Positions 12,173 through 24,910 of a stretch of DNA of 64,000 bases are shown in pieces. The first letter of the stretch is position 1; each line of letters starts with the position of its first letter. Source of the stretch: Suillus spraguei (lineage: Eukaryota > Basidiomycota > Agaricomycetes > Boletales > Suillaceae); contig JABCPU010000001.1 of assembly GCA_016800925.1 (NCBI GenBank), positions 701,938 to 765,937 of the forward strand, given 5' to 3'. The position numbers and the translations under genes were made by a program. Under the pieces are notes generated by a model. It searched no databases and was not told where the DNA came from. It worked only from the letters and a program-made list of their open reading frames with translations.

Positions 12173-13528
12173 TCAATCGACGTTAGGAACATATGGCTCC
12201 ACCAGCATCTTGCTGAACTCCTTCAACTTCTCTGGACCACGGACTTCTTCTGTCAGTAGTGGTAACTGAACGATATGGAAGAACTCGTCGTAGAGCTCAT
12301 GGGCCTCGGCAAGATACTTTTGCTGCATATTTCTTCGTACTTGACAATGCTCGCAGTTGGATGCTAGATTAAAATTAGGATTGTATTACTTGGAGCAGTA
12401 GCAAGTACTTGCATGTCTTGGGGAAGAGCAGCTGGTTGACGACGATGTTGTGCGTGTCGATCTCGTAAGCTGTCAGTTCTTGAACGAGACGCTCTGTCTC
12501 ATACAGAGACAGGAACTCGGAGATGCAAACGCAAACGAAAGTCGTCTTTTCCTGAAAATAATATGAGATACTTTCCGATATGTTCAATGACGAGGCATAC
12601 AGGGTCCTTGAACTGCGTGTTGACTTCATTAATCACGGCACGCATCGACTCTAGCTTTGCGAACATATCCTCCTGAGAATCCTGCTGACCGCCCATCATA
12701 CTCGACATTTGTCTGATCATGGGCCCAAATTGACCACTGAGCGTACTGAGTTTGCCCAGGGCCTTTTCCAGTACAGTGGGAAACGAAAGGAAACGGAGGG
12801 TATGACCTGTCGGTGCGGTATCAAATACGATGACCGAATATTCCATCGACTTGACGTGTCTGTGAAGACATTGTCTCATCAATCCAAGGAAGTCGGAAGT
12901 TAGATAACGAACTTCATGATCTCAGCGAAACTCATTGCCTCGTCAACACCAGGAATGGCAAATGCGAGATCCTGCATCATCGAGCCCATCATACCGTTTG
13001 AATCAGCTGGGGTTGCAAAGAATCAACAAGAAAATAGCGGCGTTGTGGGACGTCAACGCGTACACTGCTCGACCATCTCCTGGATTGCACTTGTAGGATC
13101 GATTTCCATAGCGGACAGGTTATCGAATCCGTTGACCTTTGTCGCGTCTTTGGAGAACTTTTGTCCGAAAGCATCCGACAGATTATGTGCTGGGTCGGTG
13201 GACTAAAGCTAAGGGTGGATATCGGTATCTGAGACTGTAGATGTGACCACGTACGATGAGTAGCACTGATTCTCGGCACTGAGCGAGTTGGATGGCTAGC
13301 GAACACGAGGTGGTTGTTTTCCCTGTACGTATGGATTAGGATTCTAATTGTTCAGACTCAAGTGGCCACGTACCGACACCACCCTTACCACCTGCATCGC
13401 ATTCGAGTCGACCCCGAGGTGAGCTGGGCAAGTAGCTGGATGGTAAAGCACGTACCACAGAATATCCATTTCAAGGACTTTTGATCCAGAACATTTTGTA
13501 GAGTTGGCGGTAATGTTTCTTCTGCCAT
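12173..13528 (-). CDS. GET3: ATPase GET3/ASNA1, tail-anchored protein targeting factor
   Basis: Cytosolic homodimeric ATPase that carries tail-anchored proteins to the ER receptor GET1/GET2. The ATG at 13528 begins [16 protein letters not shown]. The deviant Walker [11 protein letters not shown] is assembled across two introns (about 13365-13395 and 13310-13320). [16 protein letters not shown] follows (13140-13205), then [16 protein letters not shown] (12780-12830), the Met-rich client-binding helix with [12 protein letters not shown] (12680-12725), [15 protein letters not shown] (12440-12510), the CxxC zinc motif [10 protein letters not shown] (near 12350), and the end EPYVPNVD with TGA at 12173-12175. 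Several short introns interrupt it; length is about 330 residues as expected. It diverges from SRP68, another ER-targeting factor, over 178 bp. Confidence 0.95.
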
Positions 13529-13706
13529 ATGAGATGCTCGAAAGTCGTGAAGAAGATGAAGCTTGTTACGCGTCTTCAAGCACTGTGAAATGGTCAAGCC
13601 GCGTTTGGACGATTAGCCTCTTTCAGCTTCTACATCCTACTGCGACATTCTACAAATCAGTTAAATAAATTCACAGAGTACGTGTCCACTTTTTACTCTG
13701 GTTGCC
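13529..13706. promoter_or_regulatory. Shared divergent promoter, GET3 / SRP68
   Basis: Only 178 bp separate the two start codons, so both genes must be driven from this interval (plus their leaders). No clear TATA box. The pairing of two ER-targeting genes is notable but may be chance. Confidence 0.6.
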
Positions 13707-15762
13707 ATGTCAGAAACAAAATTATCATTCAGAGGTTAGTCACTCCAGACTTATCGAGTGGGACAGGCTCATATCCCCAACAGCTTTACAACTAGCCAAT
13801 CAACAACGGACTGCTTATGGTCTCCGGTATAATGATTTCACGCGATACAGGAAGCACTGCGCCAATAGGACGCATCGTCTCCGGTCCACCCTCAAAATGA
13901 CCCATGGCAAGGGCCGAGAATTCAAGAAACTGCCTCCCTTGAGCACAGACAACATCAAGGATGGACAGTGCGTACTACGTCACATTTCACACATCAAGAA
14001 TTAATAAATCTCGGATAGCTTGGAGCTTCTACTCTTCGAGTCAGAACGTGCCTGGGCTTATTCTCAAGATCTCGTTACCCAATCCCTACAGCCAGCCAAT
14101 GAAGATCAAGCTGGAACCCTGCGCATAGCGCTACAGGGCGCTTCCGCCGTGCAGTACACTGGTCGACGCAACTTCTATCGCACTGTCAATCTCTATATAC
14201 GTCTTCATATCTCTCTGCAGAAGGGCTCATACAAATCACCATCTACACTCTCATCCTCAACGGTCGCTTCTTGCGATACCGGGACAACTTTGAGGATGCG
14301 GTGATCCAGCTTAGCGTTGCGAGACACCTTCTCGACGAACTCGCTGATCGTGCTGCAACGAGCAGAGACCAGGCTCTGGCAACGGTGTTTGCAGATGAAA
14401 TTGGTCCTGAAATCAGGTATTGCGCACATGAGCTTGGAAGGGAGAGGGCGTATGATGTGGATGCGATCGCTGCTGAGTTGTCAGAAAAGCATCGAGGGGA
14501 GATCGTTGAGGGATGCGATGCTCTGATTCAGAAATTTAGGCAGGAGGGGGAGGTGCTGGGACAGGCGAGGGGAGGAAAAAGTTGGCGACTTTGATGTGGG
14601 AAGGACAGCCGGTGCCAGTGCGCAATCCAGAGTTGGTGGATGTGTTATTGCAGGTGCAGGAGGCGGAGGCGAAGATTACGCAGTCGCGTGAGCCTGCTTG
14701 GGCAGAGGGCGCTAGCAACAAGGGGAGGACAAGCAAGTCGGGTGGTCATGGGTCCAAGAAGGGCGTTGCCGCATATGATGCTATTCTCCTTGCTCTTAGT
14801 GATGCGGAAGAGGTGGCCAGGAAACTGGTTGAAGCGCAACAGGTGCACTGTTACCTTCGTTCATTTGTATTTATTATTGATCAATTCGACAGAATTCTGG
14901 AAGTTCATCTACCTCTGCAGCTGGCACGCGTGACATCCACTTTGTTTACGCTTACATCGTTTATCAATTGCTCTCTCGCCGGATCCAGCGTGATCTTCTC
15001 CTAGTTTCCGCTCTCCTCACCTCGCATCGACCACAAGCCTCTGCAAAACCAAACAAAGAACATGTTGATGCCCGTCTTTATCCTGCGGTGGTCAAGCTCC
15101 TGGATACTGTCATCCAAGGTCTTGCCCAGATGCGCAATTTGAGCATCGTGGACGAGAGCCCTGACCTAGCGTCTGCTGTTGAGGCCCGTCTGACGTTTAC
15201 CAAAGCTCGCAGGTAAAGATCAACTTCTTCTGCATCAATTCCACGCGCTGATAGTGTTTTAAGATGTTCTTATCTTGCGCAATGCTATGTAGCTGTGAAA
15301 AAATACGCCGAAGCGCTCTCACTGATCCAACATGCAACTATCTATCTCCGTGAAACGCGTTCTACGCTGTCCATCTTCTCAGAAGACCCTATTTCTGCCG
15401 GATCACCCGCCTACTATCCACTCACGTCTTCTGATCTTGACGTTCTAGAATCTACCATCACTCAAGACGGCCTAACGATCAAAAACGAATGGTTCGCGTA
15501 CAATGGTGGCTCCATCAACGCTGACAACAAGACATACAAGAAACCGCTGTTTTTCGATATTGCATTGAACTATGTGCAGCTGGATATGGATAGATTACAA
15601 GAGAGAGCTGGGAAGGCACCTGCACCACCGCTTGTTCCCGTGCAAGCTGTGCCTGCGAAATCACGTTTGGAGGAGGTGGCGAGACCGAAAACACCAGAAC
15701 CACAAGCGCCTGCGAGGGGTGGACTCAGTAGTTTGCTCGAGGGGTGGTGGGGACGGAAGTGA
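13707..15762 (+). CDS. SRP68: Signal recognition particle subunit SRP68
   Basis: Largest-class protein of the SRP, binding 7S RNA with SRP72 and acting in co-translational ER targeting. The first exon (13707-13734, MSETKLSFR) is joined by a GT-AG intron to ALQLANQQRTAYGLRYNDFTR at 13784. The Arg/Lys-rich stretch HRLRSTLKMTHGKGREFKK (13875-13935) is the conserved RNA-binding N-terminus. Helical, TPR-like sequence follows in several exons, including LFESERAWAYSQDL, LDELADRAATSRDQALA, and a C-terminal 'YYPLTSSDLDVLESTI'. The end is SSLLEGWWGRK with TGA at 15760-15762. Approximate length 600 residues fits the family. Exon limits after the second are not fixed to the base. Confidence 0.9.
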
Positions 15763-15946
15763 GGTACAACAAGTTGATTGTTATCAAGACATTTAGGCGA
15801 GTAGTCAAGTACAGTAAAACATACACAAAGCAATGGAATAGGTAGCATATAGTCCGACGGTTATATGAAAAAAAGGAACTCTACAATCATTGTGTGATGA
15901 ACTAAGATGAAAAGGGTTCATCAGGTGAGTTCATCAACAATTAGAG
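15763..15946. other. Convergent spacer SRP68 / Ku80
   Basis: 184 bp between two stop codons; must hold both 3' ends. Nothing else seen. Confidence 0.5.
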
Positions 15947-18900
15947 TCAACCTACTGCTTCAGATGCAGACTCGGAAAAATCAGAATGTCCCCCCAGTTT
16001 TTTTGCCTCCGGCTGACTGATGAGACTGAGGCTGCGGCCAAGCTTTTGCACCTCCTGCCAGAATTCGGAGTTTCCGGTCTCCTTGAGACACGATTCCTTC
16101 AGCTCCTTCAGGAAACTGGTAACAATGAGCATTTGAGCACTTGGGCGATTCAAATACTTACATATTCCAAGCATCAATCTCATCTTCTTTTAAAGACGTA
16201 TCCCGCATAGCGGTCATACACTCAATCATCTCCTTATGCCGCCTCGATGCGAATGGCCTCAACACCACCTCTTTGATAATGACACCCATATCTTCCACAG
16301 CCTTCGTCACCACGTCCCCTTGTGCAAGGTTTGTCTTGAAGTCGCGTAGAGGGTACGTCGAGCCGATGATACGACCCGGGGCACGACCAGGGTCAACATC
16401 AGGCGACATCGAGCGTTCTGGGGTCGGCAGTGCGTTAAAGGGTCGCTTTTCCAGTAAAAGTGGCTCCTGGTCTGATTCTTCTTCCGTCTCAGAATCTGAT
16501 GCGGCAGATTTCTTGGTTGGGCGTGCGAGTTTTGGTGAGACCTGGGACGCGGCGAGTTCTTTATCTTTGTACGACGCGGCTGGTCTTTTGTCGAGGAGGA
16601 GTATGTCTTCGTCTTCGTCCATAGCGCGGACGTGGCCATCTTTGCGGACTTTTGTGGCTTTCTTGGATACTGGGTGAATGAGAAAAGTATGAGTAGGTGA
16701 ATTATGAAATGGGAGGTAATTGAACCCGTACCTTCTTTGACTTTGAACACTGTCTTGCATTCTGCAACTGCGTCTTTGCTAGCTTTGAGGGCCCACCGGG
16801 GAGGGTTGATGTATTTGAGAAGTTCTGGATGGGGCGGCGGAAGGGGGTTGCTGATAATGTCACTCACGACTGCACTGTGGAAGAGCGCCTGTTTCGTGCG
16901 ATGGATAGCGGGGTTGTACGACTGTTGGGTGTCGTACCATGGAATTGGTTTCCTGTTTAAGAACTACCTCAGCAGAACAAAGCAAGCTCCTGATGAATCG
17001 AAAACGCACCCTTCCTCATCTTTCTCCCCTGAATCCATAATGTCCATGGAGTCGATAAATTTACCCATGGCTTCGAGTTGATCTTCTGTTGGGAGGTAAG
17101 GATGCTTTGTAACCGATTCACCGTTTTTTGATACAAGGTTCTCGAGGGAGGCGAAAGTGTATTTCCGGACGTCATCTGCAAAGGGCATCTATCATACCCA
17201 ACAATAAGTTTAGTTCGGGTTGGGGGTAGGGAAGGATGGAAGAAGACGTACTTGCACCCACAGCAGAAAATCAATATTTGTATCAACTTGTGCCTCTAAA
17301 ACGCCCATCTTTGGGTCCATTCCGTCCTTAGAGACCCAGCGCGCGATAGCGAGGACGCCTTTCTCATACATAGCTTGTACGATGGACGAAAGTGCGACCT
17401 GCTGTTGCGGTGCACCGGGGTCTGCCCATATATATTGGACTTCACCCATTGCCAGCTCCCGGCGAAACTGTGTCTGGGTGAGCTACACGCATGGAGTAAA
17501 GAGGTGTGCGTACGTTCTTTGCATGGAAAAATCCGCAAATGTCGATACCCTTTCTTGTGTTTAAGCGAGGGAACTGCCCATCAGGGCACGGGGCGTACGT
17601 GGAGCCGTATTTGAAGCCCCTTATGAGCTGTTCCTTCTCCACCTTTTCGAGGTTCTTGTCTTTGTCTTCCTCATCGTCACTGCCCGTATCCATCTTATCC
17701 TGTTCTTCTCCATCCCGGGTTGAGCGATCGATATAGTACTCGCTACGCATCTTCAGCTGTGCAAACACCGCCATTTCTTCATCCTCATCGACTTGCATTT
17801 GTTCGTCAGTTTTTTTTCGTCGGCCGAATTTCTTCCAGCTCTTGGGGCGTGCGAGGACTGTACATTTGCTGGCCTTGACGAGGATTTCAATGGCTTCCTC
17901 GGGTCGCACGTCGACATCGCCTAGGCGGAGAACTGTGCCCATGAGTGCGGATTTAGTTTGCTTCATGTCTGGTCTGGCGATTTCTTGGAGAGCAAAGGCA
18001 CATGTTCCGACCAGGCCGTTGTCAAGGACTGAGGTGAGCTTGTGATAAAATGCTTCGTTTTCGAACTGACAAGGATATTAGATCTGAAAGGATAGAGGGG
18101 AGGAAATGTACTTTAATGGTAGATTTGTCCTCCTCGTGGAAAGGGAATTCGTCGTCATCGAAGTCGACACCTCTGATGAAGTACAAATCAGGACACCAAC
18201 AAAAATTATGAACGGATAACTCACATAATAGTGAGAGATATAGCGAGGCCATTCATTTTATTTACGGTCGCTTCCCAGTCCTCGATTTCCATGGGACTCT
18301 GGCCATCTGTCACGATGACGATTTTACGCGTCCATGTACGCTTCTTGTTGAGGTAGATGTCTTGTGTTTCGATGCCGACGATGAGAGCGTCGATAGCTAT
18401 AGAGAATAAGATGTCAGGACCACAAGGAATTAAAAAGTACACACGATCTCCTGAGTTCTCTGAAGGCTGGAGGGCGTCAAGCTTGGCAAGAGTGGCTGAG
18501 TTGGGCGGTGCGATGGGAATGTATTCTGATACGTGTTGATATCCGCCGTTCTTTTCATGAATTATATTGTCCGTCTCTGAACTATGGTCAGAAAAATCGT
18601 AATGCATACACGAAATGATGGCCCACCTTCGGAGCCAAATAGGATAACGCCGCATTGGTCCGTCTTGCGGCCATTGAAAATCTGTATTGCCGTGAGTTGA
18701 CAGGAGTAAGTCTCTATTTATTCAACGTACCATGTCTTGTATTTTGAGCTTTACGAATTGCAATGCCCATTGAAGGTTGGTCATCTCTGTGGTGCGCCGC
18801 TCCCCGCTGGGCGTAGGGGGTAGTTCTACGGATCTTGTTACACCCATCGACGGAGATACGTCGATGAGGAACATTGTCACTGTATACTGAAGAATATAAT

Positions 18901-18961
18901 ACATTAAAAGTAGAATTGCAAAAAAAAAAGATATGCATACTCCTGCACGTTCAGCTGGCAT
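15947..18961 (-). CDS. KU80: Ku80 (Ku86), DNA end-binding subunit of NHEJ
   Basis: Nuclear protein that with Ku70 encircles broken DNA ends for non-homologous end joining and contributes at telomeres. The ATG at 18961 (MPAERAG) is separated by an intron from the von Willebrand-like domain starting VTMFLIDVSPSMG (18835-18890), with TWTRKIVIVTDGQSP (18295-18345). The bridge/core domain has DVDVRPEEAIEILVKASKC (17850-17930), KLKMRSEYYIDRS-like sequence, an acidic insert (17650-17710), FKYGSTYAPCPDG and TRKGIDICGFFHAKN (17510-17600). The C-terminal region includes PYLPTEDQLEAMGKFIDSMD (17030-17100), SMSPDVDPG and the terminal helical domain ending FWQEVQKLGRSLSLI (about 15990-16080), like Ku80 C-terminal domains. 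Stop TGA 15947-15949. At least nine introns; exact borders not all fixed. Confidence 0.93.
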
Positions 18962-19131
18962 GGTGGTAGAGAGCAACACGTCGGTCAATGAGAAACGCGT
19001 CAATTAGGGACAAAGCACGTGACCGTCGTGACTTGCTGACAACGACTGCGCAAAACCTTTTTCCCACGGCATTCCTTCTTTTGTTTTGACTCTTGAGCAG
19101 GAGCCGAGAGGCAGTAGGCCGGACAAGCCCC
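18962..19131. promoter_or_regulatory. Shared divergent promoter, Ku80 / SNF2
   Basis: 170 bp separate the opposite start codons (18961 minus, 19132 plus). No TATA box was seen. A DNA-repair gene and a chromatin remodeller share it. Confidence 0.6.
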
Positions 19132-22100
19132 ATGGCCATGCAAGGCCAACTCCTGATACAGCCAGTTCACCAACAAAATTCATTCACTAATAATCAACAG
19201 ATGCAGTCTGCAATGAACCAACAGCAACAGCAGCAGTTATCGCCTGCTCAGCAGCGTCAAGTACATTCGCAACGTTATAATATGCTTGTTCAGGCTAGTC
19301 ACTTCGATCTACTACAGAAATTGATATGTATTTACCGCCTTTTAGCGTATCAAAGAACTCAGGCAATCAGGCGCCACCATTGAGACCTCTCCTGAATATG
19401 CACAGCTTGCCAAGCAAGTCACTGCTTATTCTCAAGGAGCTCATCAACAAATGAGTCAGTCTCTTGAAATGTTCAAAGGAGGCTAAACTTATTATTTTTA
19501 GATAAACAATCGCACCAAGACCAGCCACAGTCAAACGGTCACCAACCACAACCACCTCCTTCCACCGATGGTCTCATTAATGGCGTTACTGTCAACGGTC
19601 ATTCTGCATCACAGTCTGTCCCAGGACCCTCCATTACCCCCGTATCATTCACTCCAGATCAAATATCTGCTCTACGCGCTCAGATAATGGCCTTCAAACT
19701 CATCACCCGCGGTTCTCCCATCCCAGACCACATACAGCATGCAATTCGCGTGTCCAACACTGCCGTCCCGGATCTTGAGAAGCTTCTCCAGGGCCCAGAC
19801 ACCCCATCCCGTATAGTCGACAGCGCTGCTAAAATGCAGAAAGGCCACATTGTCCCGCCCGCACCCGCCGAAACACCTGTGCCAGTTGAAGTCGTAAAAG
19901 AAGAAGAGCATGGTCCTCCCATCGAACCTGCTGATCTTTCCAAAGGCCCTTTCTTCGAGGAAGCTGTTGACTCGGGCGTGTACCCGTATAACGCATTCAG
20001 GCTTCCCTTCTCCCACCTTGAGCGCCCACCGAACGTCGACCCAACTATGGTCGCAACACGCCTCCAGCGCCTCCTTATTCCCTCCATAATGCCTGTAGGT
20101 CTCGACGTGCACCAGATCATCAACGAGCGCGATCGCTTCATCGAAGCACGCGTCCAACAGCGCATTAAAGAGCTCGAGGAGATCCCAGCCACCATCGGCG
20201 ATGGCAACTTTGATTCTCTGGCAGACGTTATCCTCGGTTCGTACAAGCAAGAGCCCGCCAACGATAACTGGCAACTCTCAGCGCTGTCCCCACACGGGAA
20301 GCTACGTGCAATGATCGAGCTCAAGTCTCTCAAGGTGCTCGAGAAGCAGCGCGCCATGCGCGCCATTGTCGCGGAGCGCTTGATCCAAGGCACCTTGCTC
20401 CCACTCAACCGTGTGGACTTTAGACGGGCCCGCAAGCCCACACTCAGAGATGCACGCATGACCGAGCAAGCGGAGCGCAAGCAACGTATCGACCGCGAGA
20501 GGCGTGCAAAACACAAGCACGTCGAGCAACTCGGTGTCATCTGTCAACACGGGCGGGACATCATCGCTGTGAACCGTGCTGCGCAGGACCGGGTTGCGAA
20601 ACTCGGGCGTGCCGTGATGTCGTTCCATGCGTTCACTGAGAAAGAGGAGCAGAAGCGTATCGAGAGGATATCGAAGGAGCGTTTGAAGGCGCTCAAGGCG
20701 GATGATGAGGAGGCGTATATGAAACTCATTGATACAGCCAAGGATACGCGCATTACCCATTTGCTGCGGCAGACGGATGCCTATCTCGACTCGCTTGCGC
20801 AGGCTGTTGTTGCGCAGCAAAACGAGTCTGGCCCCATGGACACGAACTTTGACCAAGAGGAAGGCCCCGCAAATGAGGCCACGTTTGGCGCTCAGGTCAG
20901 TGCTGATGCTCAGGACGAAAAGGGCAAGGTGGACTACTATGCTGTTGCACATCGCATTTCGGAGAAGGTCATGAAGCAGCCTGGCATTCTTATCGGCGGT
21001 CAGCTTAAGGACTACCAGCTCAAGGGCCTGCAATGGATGGTCAGTCTTTATAACAACAAGCTCAATGGTATTCTTGCAGACGAGATGGTGAGCAACGACA
21101 TTTGGGTTCTTTATATCACATCTCACGCAAGCGTAGGGTCTCGGTAAAACCATCCAAACCATCTCCCTCGTTACCTTCCTCATCGAGGTCAAGAGACAGC
21201 GCGGCCCTTATCTTGTCATTGTGCCTCTATCAACAATGACGAACTGGTCCGGCGAATTCGCAAAGTGGGCGCCGACGGTGAAAATGATTTCATATAAGGG
21301 CAACCCCGCGCAACGTCGTAACCTCCAAGGCGACCTGCGGATGGGCCAGTTCCAGGTTCTGCTCACTACATATGAGTATATCATCAAGGACCGGCCTATT
21401 CTCAGTAAACTCAAATGGGTACATATGATCATCGGTGAGCGGGCTTGAGTATTTCATCGATTCTTGGTTGTTTATCTTTGGTATTAGATGAGGGACATCG
21501 CATGAAGAACACCCAGTCGAAACTTGCGCAGACGCTCACGCAATACTACCATTCCCGCTACCGCCTCATCCTTACTGGTACTCCCCTTCAGAACAACCTT
21601 CCCGAACTTTGGGCCCTGCTGAACTTCGTCCTGCCCAAGATTTTCAACTCCGTGAAGTCATTTGATGAGTGGTTCAACACGCCATTCGCGAACTCGGGTA
21701 CAGGAGACAAGATCGAGTTAAATGAAGAAGAGGCCTTGCTCATCATTCGGCGGTTGCATAAGGTGTTACGGCCGTTCTTGTTGAGAAGGTTGAAGAAAGA
21801 CGTGGAGAGCGAACTTCCGGATAAGGTAGAGAAGGTGATCAAGGTCCGCATGAGTGCCCTGCAGAGTCAGCTGTACAGGCAGATGAAGAAGCACAAGATG
21901 ATCGCTAATGGGAAGGATGCGAAGGGGTACGTTTTTCACTTTCGACGGGATGGGAGGATGTAGCGCTGATCTTTGCCTTGTTAGCAAATCTGGAGGCGTA
22001 AAAGGTCTTAGCAATGAACTCATGCAGCTGCGCAAGATCTGTCAACATCCGTTCTTGTTCGAGAGTGTTGAGGACAAGGTCAATCCCACGGGGCTCATCG

Positions 22101-24182
22101 ACGATAAGTTGGTCAGGTCGGCTGGCAAACTTGAGCTCTTGTCGCGTATTCTTCCCAAGTTCTTTGCAACGGGTCATAGGGTGTGTTGCACCCTATAATC
22201 GCCCGAGCTGTACTAACATTTGTGTCCACCAGGTCCTTATTTTCTTCCAAATGACAAAGGTCATGGATATCATGGAAGATTTCTTGAAAATGATGGGCTG
22301 GAAGTATCTCCGTCTTGACGGTGGTACGAAAACGGAAGAGCGTGCTTTGCATGTACAACAGTTCAATGCGAAGGATTCGGAGATTAAAGTCTTCATCCTG
22401 TCTACACGAGCTGGTGGTCTGGGTCTCAACTTACAGACTGCGGATACTGTTATTATGTGTGTTATTTCTTATGGTTGTGCCATTCTCTATGCTGACGCCT
22501 AGGTTTGCAGTTTTGATAGTGACTGGTGAATAAGGTTCTGGCTATTGTTTGGGCAGACGTGCTAATGATAACATCTTAGGAATCCTCACGCTGATCTTCA
22601 GGCTCAAGATCGTGCTCACCGTATCGGCCAGACTAAGGCTGTCCGCATCCTCCGTTTCATCACGGAAAAGAGTGTCGAAGAAGCCATGTATGCTCGTGCG
22701 CGATACAAACTCGATATAGACGACAAGGTTATCCAAGCCGGTCGTTTTGACAACAAGTCGACGCAGGAAGAGCAGGAGGAATTTCTGGTGGGTGTTACGG
22801 AAGCTTTCTCATAAGTAACTGATAGCTAAATTGGGGCTATGCAGCGGTCCATCCTCGAAGCAGACCAAGAAGAGGAAAACGAAGAAGCTGGTGATATGAA
22901 TGACGATGAACTGAATGAAATGTTGGCGAGAAATGACGAGGAAGTTCTGATTTTTCGTTCGATGGATATTCAACGAGAACGAGATGCACTAGACGCATGG
23001 CGTGCAGTCGGCAACAGGGGGAAACCGCCGTTGCCGCTCATGCAGCTTGAAGAGTTGCCTGAGTGTTATCAGACGGATGAACCATTCGAGCCGAAAGAGA
23101 TTGATGATGCTATCGAGGGTCGTGGTCAGCGTCGTCGTAATGTCGTCAATTATAACGACGGCCTAAGCGATGAGCAGTGGGCGATGGTACGTCTTGTAGG
23201 CTATCGCGATGCATGCATACTGATTAGGATTTCAGGCTGTGGAGGATGGCGAGGACTTGCAGGAACTCGTTGACCGTGCCCGTGGCAAGAAAGAACGACG
23301 GGCTGCCAACAAACTTCTCAAGGAAACTGATACACCGGGTCGTAACACTCCAGCGTCAGATGTTGGTGTCGGGCGCAAGGGGAAGAAGGGGAAGGGGAAG
23401 ATGACTGCCAATGACTATGATACACCTGGTGTAGCTGGGAAGCGGAAACGTGGGATGAAGTCTATGTCCGTGACGCCTTCGGTGATCGATGATGACGACG
23501 AAGAGCGTGACATGGTAAGTTGATTTTGAGTGTTTCTTTAGACAGTTTTCTGATGATATCACTGGCATCTAGAAACGACGAAAAACGAAAGCCGGTGACG
23601 TATCACCTGCAATAAGGGATAAGATGAAGAAGGCTTTCAATGAAGTTTTCAGGTCGGTTCTTGCCTGTGAAGACAAAGATGGCCGGAAACGTTGCGAACT
23701 TTTCCGGGAGCTCCCCGACAGGAGAGTGAGTAAAAGGTGTCTGGTTTCATACTACTCCGATATACTGACGATACGATCAGGACTATCCCGATTACTATCA
23801 GTTAATCACACATCCGATCGCGTTGTCCACACTTCGAAAGCGGGGTAGCACTGGATATTACAAGAGCATCACGCACTACAAAGAGGACTGGAAGCTCATG
23901 TTCGACAACGCACGGACGTATAACCAGGAAGGTTCGTGGGTATACATAGACGCTGAGGAGATGGAAAAGGTGTTCCACAGCACTCTAGAGAGACTCACTG
24001 CTGGGACAGGGCTACCTGGGGCCTCACTAGCTCTAGGTGGACCATCAAGCTCTGCAGCATATGACTCCGCGCTTACTCCTATGGACGAGGATGAGCGACC
24101 GCAACGAGGCAGAGCTCGGAGTGCTGGTCGCAAACAGGTGATCAGTGATGATGAATACCTGACGCCGAGTGATGAGGAGTAG
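19132..24182 (+). CDS. SNF2/STH1-type SWI/SNF or RSC catalytic ATPase
   Basis: Nuclear ATP-dependent nucleosome remodelling motor of the BRG1 class. The ATG at 19132 (CCCATGG context) precedes a Gln-rich leader (polyQ at 19221-19240) and a QLQ-like block ending [18 protein letters not shown] (19645-19700). The HSA domain is at 20350-20560 ([27 protein letters not shown]). The helicase core starts [26 protein letters not shown] (21010-21085) and continues after an intron with GLGKTIQT. It shows the DEGH box as LDEGHRMKN (21485-21510), [42 protein letters not shown] and [13 protein letters not shown] SnAC-like acidic region (22840-23160) precedes a bromodomain (23630-24000; [20 protein letters not shown]). 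Stop TAG 24180-24182. Whether it is the SWI/SNF or RSC paralogue is not decidable here. Its 3' end is duplicated at 29006-29432. Confidence 0.93.
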
Positions 24183-24910
24183 ATATTCCTTTACATCATG
24201 CTTTGTCTTTTTTTTGTCGTGTTCTTTCCTCGTTTTTATGAGAGCATCATTTTTTGGAGTATTTGTATTGTATACAATATCATCATGATATCGACCAGCG
24301 AGAGAGCTTGAATGGTACTACCAGAATATTAATGGTGAAAGACCAGAGAATCTACTTCATGACAATTTGAATTTTGAACCGTGCAGGAAGCTTTAGGTGT
24401 GCATCGACTCTCGGATACTCGGTACGCGTACGGTCCCCATTCTCCCGAATTTTACGTCATCTACTAATGTCCTGTGCAGTAGCCTCGTGCTGGGACTACA
24501 GCCTGATCGTGCTCTCAACTTGAGTGCATGCAACTACCACTGTCCATTGAGCTTTGAATAAAACCACAACCAATCGCCCATCATCTCAAACATAACTTCA
24601 AGCTTCTGAACGTTGATTATATCTCCATTGCTTGATCGTTTCAACGCTTAAATCGTTTCACTTCGAACGAAATTATACATCAGACTTTGATTGTTCAATC
24701 AACATTGTCGTACGTCGTCCCCTCCGAGATAGCGATCACGATGACAATTTCTGATCACTATGTAGTGGTTCCCCGAGTCCCGACTTGTCCTATTCTAACT
24801 TGCACTTTGTGTCAGTCTATCATCAACCTCTGTCGATAAGTAACTTAGATCAGTGTAATATCTCATTCCCTCGGCGCCTGTCTCACTCTCTGACCTAATT
24901 GGCTCTAGCA
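24183..24910. other. Intergenic region upstream of the NLR, duplicated at 29433-30014
   Basis: No gene. Blocks such as the stretch around 24640-24700 recur in diverged form at 29765-29835, proving this spacer is part of the segmental duplication. It should contain the NLR promoter. Confidence 0.6.

Noticed and set aside
16141..16677. Plus-strand 178-codon frame over the Ku80 3' region
   Set aside because: Opposite to the conserved Ku80 sequence; no motif.
19672..21192. Minus-strand open frames of 200-296 codons opposite the SNF2 gene
   Set aside because: Antisense of a strongly conserved helicase reading; composition is the mirror of its codon usage.
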